Positions 9,837 through 16,920 of a DNA stretch of 42,202 nucleotides are shown in pieces. Source of the stretch: Phycisphaerae bacterium (GTDB lineage: Bacteria > Planctomycetota > Phycisphaerae > UBA1845); contig JAJDDP010000060.1 in NCBI GenBank assembly GCA_029260235.1, positions 1 to 42,202 on the forward strand, in the 5' to 3' direction. Under the pieces are notes generated by a model. The model made no database searches. It had not been told where the DNA came from and saw nothing but the letters and a program-made list of their open reading frames with translations. The stretch's first letter is position 1. Every line of letters begins with the position of its first letter. The position numbers and the translations under genes were made by a program.

Positions 9837-11114
9837 ATGGGCGAAGTCCGCGCGAGACAGAAATTGCTGCATCAGACCAGCCAAGTCGTGGCTGCGTTGG
9901 TGATTGGTTTGGCTGCCCGGGTGTCCACCGCTGATGATCCTCAACCCGGCAGCACCATCGTTCGGACTATTTCCGGCGAGCGAATTCAGGCCCAGTTTCT
10001 GGGCATCAGCGAACATCAGCGCCTCAAGTTCAGCGTGGAGGGCCGCCCTCTTGAGGTGGGCATCGACGAGCTTGATGCCATTGAGTTCTCGCCGCGCACA
10101 GAGGCCGTCCAGGCAGCTAAGCCTGGCACGTTCTTCTACACGGCTGCGGCCGGCTGCATTGGCGGAGAAATCCTGAGGAGTACAGAATCCGGAATCGTCG
10201 TCCAAACGCCCTTCTCGACAAGTGCCTCGCTAAGATTCGACAACCTCTCAGCCATCTGTTTTACCAGCGCCGAAGAGTATCCCGCTGCACAGGTGCTCTT
10301 CGATGAGCAGATGCAAGACCCTCTGACGGGCAAGGATGTCTTGATCACACGCTCGGCAAACGAGCCAAAGAAGGTCTCGGGCACCTTGGTTTCATTAGAC
10401 CAAGCCGAGGGAAGATTTGCAGTCGGTGGCCGCGAGCGCACCTTTAAGTTGCAGACGACTTACGGACTCGTCTTGGCTAAGACCGTCTCTTCGGGCATGG
10501 ATCACGAAGCAACCATCTTCCTCATCGACGGAACAGCACTGCCCGGTAACCTTCTACCCTCCGGTGCTGAGCATGTAAGCGTCGAAAGCTACTTCGCAGA
10601 ATCGATACAGATCCCCGTGGACAAGATCTCCAGGATTGGATTCTTCAGTGATCGAGTCGTCTTCTTGAGCGATCTTACGCCTACCTCACAAGACCTTAGC
10701 GGGCTGATTCACACGGCTTGGCCTGTTCGTTATGACCACTCCGCAAGCAACGGTCCGCTGCTCATTGACGGTACTCGCTTTGAGCGAGGCATCGGCGTCC
10801 ATGCCCGAGCCGAATTGACCTACAACATTGGCCAGGAGTTTGAAACGTTTGCTGCCACCATCGGCATTGATGATGCGGTGCGTCCGCGCGGACACGTCGT
10901 GTTTCGGATCTTGGCTGATGGCCAAACGCTCTTCGACAGTGGGCCGGTGACGGGTACTGACGCTCTCCAGGCGGTCTCCTTGCCGATTAGCGGGCGAGGA
11001 GTGTTGACCATCTTGGTCGATTACGGAGAGCAGATGGATCTTTCTGACCACGCCAATTGGGCCAACGCCAGATTCATCAAACCACGAAACAGCGCACGAC
11101 CTTCAACCCCGTGA
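9837..11114 (+). CDS. Secreted NPCBM-domain protein
   Basis: A 425-residue protein starting 8 nt after the previous stop. Its N-terminus has a membrane/signal segment (VVAALVIGLAARVSTA). Residues about 40-280 are beta-rich with several small RTISGERIQAQFLG-type units, resembling repeated SH3/PRC-like barrels. The C-terminal part (about 285-415) matches the NPCBM carbohydrate-binding beta-sandwich: FERGIGVHARAELTY, then an ATIGIDD strand, VVFRILADGQTLFDS, and a closing DHANWANARFI. NPCBM modules usually bind terminal galactose or related glycans outside the cell. Here there is no attached glycosidase, so I infer a glycan- or envelope-recognition subunit of the operon's complex. Confidence 0.8.
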   Translation: MGEVRARQKLLHQTSQVVAALVIGLAARVSTADDPQPGSTIVRTISGERIQAQFLGISEHQRLKFSVEGRPLEVGIDELDAIEFSPRTEAVQAAKPGTFFYTAAAGCIGGEILRSTESGIVVQTPFSTSASLRFDNLSAICFTSAEEYPAAQVLFDEQMQDPLTGKDVLITRSANEPKKVSGTLVSLDQAEGRFAVGGRERTFKLQTTYGLVLAKTVSSGMDHEATIFLIDGTALPGNLLPSGAEHVSVESYFAESIQIPVDKISRIGFFSDRVVFLSDLTPTSQDLSGLIHTAWPVRYDHSASNGPLLIDGTRFERGIGVHARAELTYNIGQEFETFAATIGIDDAVRPRGHVVFRILADGQTLFDSGPVTGTDALQAVSLPISGRGVLTILVDYGEQMDLSDHANWANARFIKPRNSARPSTP

Positions 11115-11121
11115 ATCTGCC

Positions 11122-12828
11122 ATGACCTCTTTGATCAAACATACCAGATGCCTTGCCGTGCTCTGTTCGTGGACAACCGTCCTACCCTGCGTAGGTCTGC
11201 AATACACGGATGCATCGATAGCCCTCCAAGCTCAACGACAACGCATCGAAATGATTGAGCGGGTCATGCCGACGGTGGTTTGCATCTACGATGGCAATCG
11301 GCGGGGCGGTGGCGCGGGCGTTATCATCGACGCCCAAGGACATGGGCTGACCAACTACCACGTCGTAGCCGACATGCTCAACACACGCCGCGGGCTAGGC
11401 GGACTGTCTGACGGCCTGACCTACGAGCTTCAAGTCCTGGGCATCGACCCGACCGGCGATGTAGCCATGTTTCGCCTGAGCGGAAAGAGCGCGTTTGATT
11501 TTGCAGAGCTAGCCGACTCCGACGCGATTCAAGTCGGCGATACAGCCATCGCCATGGGAAATCCTTTTCTGCTAGCAGAAAAGCACACACCGAGCGTTTC
11601 GTTAGGCATTGTCAGTGGCCTGCACCGTTACCAATGGGGCCAAGGAAATGCACTTGTGTACACCGATTGCATTCAAACTGACGCCGCGATAAACCCGGGG
11701 AACAGCGGCGGACCCTTGTTCGATGCGGCTGGCAAAGTCATGGGCATCAACGGGCGGATATCAGCCTCGCTCCAGACACGCGGAAAATTCAACGTCGGCT
11801 TGGGCTACGCCATAAGCGCCAATCAAATCAAGCGGTTCATACCTGCTCTCCACGCGGGCTTGATGATCAGGCACGGCACCCTCCAGGCGACTGTTGGCCA
11901 GCACCTTCAATTCGACAAGGTCCTCCGCGACGGACCTGCCTACTTGGCTGGAATTCGGCCAGGCGACTTGCTGGTCAGTATTGGTGGTCAGGAAATCACA
12001 TCTGCCAACCAATTCGCCAGCACGCTCGGTGTTTATCCAGAGCAGTGGCCGATTCCGATCAGTTTTAAGCGCGACGATGCCACCAAGCATGCGGTCGTCC
12101 GGCTCGCGCCGCTATCAGTCAAACAAACCGGCGAGTTTGTGGTGATTCCGGAGATCAATCGGCGGGCGGTTAAGCGCATGCTCGATCGATTCCTCGCAGC
12201 CACCAATCTTGAACCGACGGGCATGCCCGCTGCTGCAAACTTGTCCTGGATTGGACAGCGTTCCGGGACGGACAAAGATGGCACTCCTCATGGGGCGGGG
12301 CGCTGGGAGTATCAATTTCACGGCGGAACGCTTTTCGCTCAACTTAGGAACGATGTCGACTCCCCCGTTCTCCGGCAACTCCGTTGCGCTGATGGGCGCG
12401 CTGAACTCATCGAAGGCCAAGCACGATTCAGCGTCTCTGGCTCGGAGGCGTTGCTCATGAAAGCAGTGCACGCGCTCTTTGATCGCGTCTTCAAGGCTGA
12501 TTCGAGCATCAATCTAGCCGGCTTCTCTCATAAAGGCGGAGATGAGTCGATCCAAAGGAGAGAGGACGGTTCAATCAAGGCGTCAACCTACCTGGAAGTT
12601 CTCAAACTAGAACTACCCGGCAATAAAGTTGTCTTGTTCTCGTTTGATACCGCCACCGACCTGCTCTGCGAGTTAACCATCGAGGACCGCACTGCCGGCT
12701 TGGGCGTGTCGATTCAACTTGGCGACTACCAAGCAATGGACAGCCTCAGGCTGCCACAAGATCTGATCTTGCGCGGACCTGGCCTTGACGGCGTTGAAAA
12801 GTGGTCCCACTGGGAATCGAGACCATGA
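11122..12828 (+). CDS. HtrA/DegP-type serine protease with PDZ, intact triad
   Basis: A 568-residue secreted protease of the S1C family, 7 nt after the previous gene. A signal peptide is likely within residues 1-30. The trypsin-like domain keeps its full catalytic triad: His80 in TNYHVV, Asp113 in PTGDVAMF and Ser195 in NPGNSGGP. A PDZ domain follows at about 255-345 (AYLAGIRPGDLLVSIGG). The remaining ~220 residues form an extra C-terminal region that I do not recognise and that ordinary DegP proteins lack. It is the only one of the three adjacent HtrA-like proteins expected to cleave peptides, making it the likely enzymatic member of a heteromeric periplasmic quality-control assembly. Confidence 0.9.
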   Translation: MTSLIKHTRCLAVLCSWTTVLPCVGLQYTDASIALQAQRQRIEMIERVMPTVVCIYDGNRRGGGAGVIIDAQGHGLTNYHVVADMLNTRRGLGGLSDGLTYELQVLGIDPTGDVAMFRLSGKSAFDFAELADSDAIQVGDTAIAMGNPFLLAEKHTPSVSLGIVSGLHRYQWGQGNALVYTDCIQTDAAINPGNSGGPLFDAAGKVMGINGRISASLQTRGKFNVGLGYAISANQIKRFIPALHAGLMIRHGTLQATVGQHLQFDKVLRDGPAYLAGIRPGDLLVSIGGQEITSANQFASTLGVYPEQWPIPISFKRDDATKHAVVRLAPLSVKQTGEFVVIPEINRRAVKRMLDRFLAATNLEPTGMPAAANLSWIGQRSGTDKDGTPHGAGRWEYQFHGGTLFAQLRNDVDSPVLRQLRCADGRAELIEGQARFSVSGSEALLMKAVHALFDRVFKADSSINLAGFSHKGGDESIQRREDGSIKASTYLEVLKLELPGNKVVLFSFDTATDLLCELTIEDRTAGLGVSIQLGDYQAMDSLRLPQDLILRGPGLDGVEKWSHWESRP

Positions 12829-13847
12829 TGCCCCAGCTAGTGACCGTCATGCTGCTGCTCACAGCCCAGCCCGCCAAATCATCCAACGGGTTCAGCCACG
12901 CGATTAAATCCGTTCAAGCCGTCACCGTCAAACTCTATGGCCTAAGCGCTGGCAGCCAGCAGGGTTATGGATCTGGAATCCTTGTCTCGTCAGACGGCCT
13001 AGTTCTCACCGTCGATTCCATTCTCATCGATGGCTCGAATACACGAGCCGTGACTCCAGATGGCGCGCTGTACGCAGTCGACATCATCGCTCGAAATCGC
13101 GAGGAACAGCTAGCTCTACTCCAATTGCGCGACGCGTCGGATCCACAGGCCAAGCCCGAGGGAATCATCTGCCTGAACGTGGGCTCGTCGGATGAATTGA
13201 GTTCAGGAGACTGGGTCATCGCTGCTGGCAACCCATTCAAAGTGGCAGACGGGGCTGAGCCTGCTTCAGTGGCGCTTGGCATATTCGGTGGCAGGAGCAA
13301 TCTCGACGCCCAGCGCCGCAAGCAGGACTACCCCTACCGCGGCCCGGTGCTGGTCATCGACGCGGTGACCTCAAACCCCGGTGCGCCCGGCGGTCCGCTA
13401 GCCGACCTCGAAGGCGAATTGGTAGGCATGGTGGGCCGCGTCGTCGTTTCCAACACAACTCATACACAGTTCAACCACGCGATACCCATCGAAATCTGTT
13501 CCGCATTCATCGCCCGTGCTACTCAGCAATCCACTGACGGGCTGGACCAAGCCGACCTGAACGATGCCCGCGCCATAGTGCCTGCCGAATTGGGCATCAA
13601 GCTTTTTCAAATGGGTTACAAAAAGAGCCTGGTCTTTGTCGATCGAGTCAAGCGTGGATCGGTTGCCTTCAAAGCAGGCCTCCGTGCAGATGATCTCATC
13701 GTCAGCCTTGACGGCAGGGGCGTTGCCGATATCCGCACGTTTGAGAAGGTGTTGAGCAGACTCGACAGAGCAAAGGACATCGAGCTGATCGTCATTCGCA
13801 AGGAGGAGCACATCCCGCTGACCATCAAACCGGAGCCTGCTCAATGA
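12825..13847 (+). CDS. HtrA-like pseudoprotease with PDZ (triad lost)
   Basis: A 340-residue HtrA homologue. The ATG at 12825 overlaps the upstream TGA (ATGA) and gives a short signal peptide (MMPQLVTVMLLLTAQPAKS); a further-upstream ATG at 12801 would remove it. The protease fold is recognisable, but aligned with the preceding gene the triad is Ser65 for His (LTVDSILI), Gln95 for Asp (REEQLALL) and Pro188 for Ser (NPGAPGGP). The GGP turn after the missing serine is retained, so the fold is probably preserved. A C-terminal PDZ is present (VAFKAGLRADDLIVSLDG, about 280-340). I infer a non-catalytic binding or regulatory partner of the upstream HtrA. Confidence 0.85.
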   Translation: MMPQLVTVMLLLTAQPAKSSNGFSHAIKSVQAVTVKLYGLSAGSQQGYGSGILVSSDGLVLTVDSILIDGSNTRAVTPDGALYAVDIIARNREEQLALLQLRDASDPQAKPEGIICLNVGSSDELSSGDWVIAAGNPFKVADGAEPASVALGIFGGRSNLDAQRRKQDYPYRGPVLVIDAVTSNPGAPGGPLADLEGELVGMVGRVVVSNTTHTQFNHAIPIEICSAFIARATQQSTDGLDQADLNDARAIVPAELGIKLFQMGYKKSLVFVDRVKRGSVAFKAGLRADDLIVSLDGRGVADIRTFEKVLSRLDRAKDIELIVIRKEEHIPLTIKPEPAQ

Positions 13848-15001
13848 GCTTATGCCTAGCACTGACCCTCACGATTTTGGGGCCGCTCTTGCCGCCATCC
13901 AGCAACTTTGGTGATCCAAACGGTCCGGTGGCAATTGCCCGGGCGAATCAACGGTTGTTCCGCAGTGCAGCCCAGGCGGTCGCGCCCTTCGTCGTGAGGA
14001 TTGAAACCGTCGGTGGAACTCAGCCCACTCAAGAACAGCGTCAATCTCCGCCAGGGTCGGATTCAAATTCAAACACACCTGACGATAGACCCTTCCGCGA
14101 TGATCTGGGCGCTGGCTTCCAGGTCGCCGATGGGCCAACGACCGGAATCATCCATTCGGAAGACGGTTTCATTCTGACAAGCAGCTTCAACTTCGTGCGC
14201 GATCCAGTTTTGATCAGTGTGATCCTTCATGACGGCAGACGGTTTGTAGCTACATTGGTCGGGCGCGATCGAGTGCGCAAGTTGGCCCTCTTGAAAATCG
14301 ACGCCCAAGGCCTCTCCCTGCCGGAGTGGGTAGATCGCAGCGAATTGAGCGTAGGGCAATGGACCATCGCTGTTGGGCGGGTGCTCAGCCTGCATGAGCC
14401 TACAATTACGGTCGGCATCGTGAGCGCCCTGGATCGTATGGTGGGATTCGCCATTCAAACGGACGCCAATCTGTCCCCAGCCAATTACGGCGGACCATTG
14501 GTTGATGATACGGGCCGAGTAGTTGGGATCTGCGTTCCCATGGCCCAGCGACCCGGAGAGCTGGCGGGTGTCGAACTCTATGATGCAGGGATCGGATTCG
14601 TCGTACCCCGAGACCATATTGATCGCATCGTTCCTCAACTCAAACAGGGGCACTCGTTCTACCGGGGTTGGTTAGGGCTACTGATCGACCCGCACAACCA
14701 GCAGCAGGTCGAGATTCAAGCCATCGCGGACCCTTCCCCCATGGCTGAAGCCGGCATGCAGGCGGGCGACATCATCACGCAGATCAACGGCAATAGCATC
14801 AGCCATTTTGGTCACCTGGTCCAAGCGTTGTACATGCTGCCAGCTGGTACTGAAGTTCAACTCGACATTCAACGCCAAGATGAAGAAATTAGCGTAGTGG
14901 TGCGACTGGCCCGTGCCGAACAGCTTGGGCCGCTGCCGACGAACAAACCACCCTTCGACCCGACCCAGCCACAATCCGATCAGGGCGGAGCACAACCCTA
15001 G
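13844..15001 (+). CDS. Second HtrA-like pseudoprotease with PDZ (triad lost)
   Basis: A 385-residue secreted HtrA homologue, overlapping the previous gene by ATGA (13844-13847). The start has a signal-like segment (MSLCLALTLTILGPLLPP). The trypsin-like fold is clear (GIIHSEDGFILTS, KLALLKIDAQG, GGPLVDDTGRVVGI), yet the triad positions read Phe115 for His, Lys146 for Asp and Tyr215 for Ser (SPANYGGP). A PDZ domain is well formed near 270-350 (MAEAGMQAGDIITQINGN), followed by a Pro/Gln-rich tail. The substitutions differ from those in the preceding pseudoprotease, so activity was lost independently or the two diverged long ago. It closes the operon; 173 nt follow before the next gene. Confidence 0.85.
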   Translation: MSLCLALTLTILGPLLPPSSNFGDPNGPVAIARANQRLFRSAAQAVAPFVVRIETVGGTQPTQEQRQSPPGSDSNSNTPDDRPFRDDLGAGFQVADGPTTGIIHSEDGFILTSSFNFVRDPVLISVILHDGRRFVATLVGRDRVRKLALLKIDAQGLSLPEWVDRSELSVGQWTIAVGRVLSLHEPTITVGIVSALDRMVGFAIQTDANLSPANYGGPLVDDTGRVVGICVPMAQRPGELAGVELYDAGIGFVVPRDHIDRIVPQLKQGHSFYRGWLGLLIDPHNQQQVEIQAIADPSPMAEAGMQAGDIITQINGNSISHFGHLVQALYMLPAGTEVQLDIQRQDEEISVVVRLARAEQLGPLPTNKPPFDPTQPQSDQGGAQP

Positions 15002-15059
15002 AAGGGCTGAATTGCGGGCAAAGTGAAAAAAAATGCGGCGAACCGACATGCCAATCCGC

Positions 15060-15065
15060 TATACT
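15060..15065 (+). promoter_or_regulatory. Candidate -10 element before the secreted repeat protein
   Basis: TATACT at 15060-15065 lies in the 173-nt gap after the VWA/HtrA operon and about 110 nt before the next start. No good -35 hexamer is seen at 16-18 nt spacing, so the assignment is weak. The gap also has an A-rich run (15026-15033) and short inverted repeats but no convincing terminator hairpin with a T tract. Confidence 0.25.
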
Positions 15066-15174
15066 CAAGTACCTAGGCCGACTTGGTACCGGACCACGGC
15101 GGATCTTGATCACGGGTTGGTTGGGCCATGCACTTGGCCATTGAACTAGAAGCTCTGTACTTGAAGGGGAACAG

Positions 15175-16794
15175 ATGATGAATGAATCGTCCTTGTCATT
15201 GGCAGCTGCGGGTCGCCTGCTTGTTGTTTTGGCCTTAGTTTTCACCTGCTCAGGCCAACTGAGCGCAGCTGAGATCACAGTTCAAAACGATTCGCTGCTA
15301 CCAGGAGATGATGGCAATATCCAGGCTGGTTTCGTGGGCAGTGAGAGCGCTGCGGTCTGGTTGACGGCGCCGTGCGATGGAAACATCGTAGCTATCCAAG
15401 TGTTCTGGCGATCCCTCACTGGCGGCACCGCCCAGGTTTTGGGCGAGTGGATTAAAGTGTATGACGGTGGCGCGTTTCCGCAACCCGGCGCTGAACTCGA
15501 GCTTCTCGAAGGACCGTTGCTAACAGACGGCGTCCTCAATGAGTTCCGTTTCTTGGATGAGTTCAGCACCGTACCGATAAGCATCCCCGTGACCGCCGGC
15601 CAGACATTCGTCGTTTCTTACAAGTTCTCCGAAGCACCCGACCCGTTCAACGGGCCTAGCCTTGTCACCGATGTCAATGGTTGCCAACCGGGAAAGAACG
15701 CCATCGAAGCCCAAGGGCTGGGTTGGATAAGCTCATGCCTCCTCGGCGTTACCGGTGACTTTGTCATTCGGGCAGTGGTCGATTGTGGCGCCCTTCCCGG
15801 CGCCTGCTGCGTCGTAGGCGGTGGCTGCAGCGACATCCTGAACCTGGCAGACTGCACTGCGGCTGGCGGCTCGTTCCACGGCGAGGGCACCAATTGCTCG
15901 GCCGTCACATGCCTAGAAGCCTGCTGCTTTATGCCCAGCGGTTGCCTCGATTTCACCGTAGCCGATTGCCTGACTGCGACTGGATTCAACCAGGGGCCGG
16001 GCACCGACTGCCTCACCACAGTTTGCTTCGCGACAGGTGCGTGCTGCAACCTTGACGGATCCTGTGATGACGATGTGTCTGAGCCTGACTGCATCGCAAG
16101 CGGGGGCACCTTCCAAGGCAATTCAAGCCTTTGCTCGGCTGCGAATTGCCCTCAACCCACCGCAGCCTGCTGCCTGAGTTCGGGCGGCTGCTTGGCCTTG
16201 AGTGAATCGGACTGCGGCGTCATTCCAAACTCTTCGTGGGCAGGGTTCGGTACGGACTGCTCGGACGTCAATTCGAACGGGACAGCCGACGACTGCGAAG
16301 CCGGCGCAACCATCTCATCGGCTGAAAGCATGCTGGATCATGGCGGCCAAGACTTGGCACTCGATCTGACTAGCAGCAATGTCGAGCCGCGGTCTCCCGG
16401 AATCCTGCGGGTCGATTTCCAAGTATCCAGTACTGTAGCTTCGGTGTCAGCTTCGGTGTCATGCGTGACCGGCACATTCGGAGGATCAGCCACGGTAACG
16501 GCTGCGGGCACCCTGGTAACAGTCGATTTTTCGACCGCCCTGCCAGATGCGGACTGCTGCACCATCACCCTGAGCGGTGATGCGAGTGGCAGTTTCGACG
16601 TTCGACCGTTGCGTGGCGACATCGACCGAAACGGCGTGGTTTCTACGGGCGATGCCTCCGTAATCAAGCCGAATTTTGGCCAGAACCCAGCGTCAGTGGG
16701 CGCCCAGTTCGACTTCGATGCAAATGGAGTGATTTCGACGGGCGACGCCAGCCAAATTAAACCGCTCTTTGGGAATGCGGCTGCCTGCCCGTAG
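15175..16794 (+). CDS. Secreted Cys-repeat protein with dockerin-like C-terminus
   Basis: A 539-residue exported protein with a signal peptide (RLLVVLALVFTCSGQLSAA, cleavage near residue 32). Start is ATG 15175 or 15178, after GAAGGGGAACAG. Residues 33-205 form a beta-rich domain of unknown family. Four cysteine-rich repeats follow, each opening with an Ala-Cys-Cys turn at residues 210, 249, 289 and 331 (period about 39-42) and carrying six or so cysteines in a CC...C...C...C pattern that suggests disulfides. A beta-sandwich-like region (about 375-480) precedes two dockerin-like calcium-binding loops, DIDRNGVVSTGDASVIK and DFDANGVISTGDASQIK. Such dockerins in Phycisphaerae usually occur without cellulosomes. 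Surface attachment or secretion is inferred. Confidence 0.85.
   Translation: MMNESSLSLAAAGRLLVVLALVFTCSGQLSAAEITVQNDSLLPGDDGNIQAGFVGSESAAVWLTAPCDGNIVAIQVFWRSLTGGTAQVLGEWIKVYDGGAFPQPGAELELLEGPLLTDGVLNEFRFLDEFSTVPISIPVTAGQTFVVSYKFSEAPDPFNGPSLVTDVNGCQPGKNAIEAQGLGWISSCLLGVTGDFVIRAVVDCGALPGACCVVGGGCSDILNLADCTAAGGSFHGEGTNCSAVTCLEACCFMPSGCLDFTVADCLTATGFNQGPGTDCLTTVCFATGACCNLDGSCDDDVSEPDCIASGGTFQGNSSLCSAANCPQPTAACCLSSGGCLALSESDCGVIPNSSWAGFGTDCSDVNSNGTADDCEAGATISSAESMLDHGGQDLALDLTSSNVEPRSPGILRVDFQVSSTVASVSASVSCVTGTFGGSATVTAAGTLVTVDFSTALPDADCCTITLSGDASGSFDVRPLRGDIDRNGVVSTGDASVIKPNFGQNPASVGAQFDFDANGVISTGDASQIKPLFGNAAACP
15799..16290 (+). repeat. Four tandem ACC-type cysteine-rich coding repeats
   Basis: Within the secreted protein, four units of roughly 117-126 bp begin with codons for Ala-Cys-Cys at residues 210, 249, 289 and 331. 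They share the pattern ACC-x(5)-C-x(8)-DC-x(9-12)-G-x(3-5)-C and are diverged at DNA level, so the repeat is old and maintained at protein level. Confidence 0.8.
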
Positions 16795-16816
16795 TCAACA
16801 GAGCTAGCTGAATCAA

Positions 16817-16855
16817 AGCAGGCCCCGGCATTGATTGCCGGGGCCTGCTCTTTTG
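16817..16855 (+). terminator. Strong intrinsic terminator
   Basis: A perfect 14-bp GC-rich stem (AGCAGGCCCCGGCA at 16817-16830 with its complement at 16836-16849) with a 5-nt loop TTGAT is followed by CTTTT. It lies 23 nt after the stop of the secreted repeat protein and between convergent genes, so it ends the + strand transcript; the opposite-strand gene stops at 16921. Confidence 0.9.
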
Positions 16856-16920
16856 ATGCTTCTCGTGGTCTCGGTTCGATTCCGCCAAGCCGCTACTTGC
16901 CCGCCTCGATCATGCTCCCT

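Noticed and set aside
12825-15001. Active DegP-type proteases
   Set aside because: All three triad residues are replaced in both proteins although the fold and PDZ are retained.
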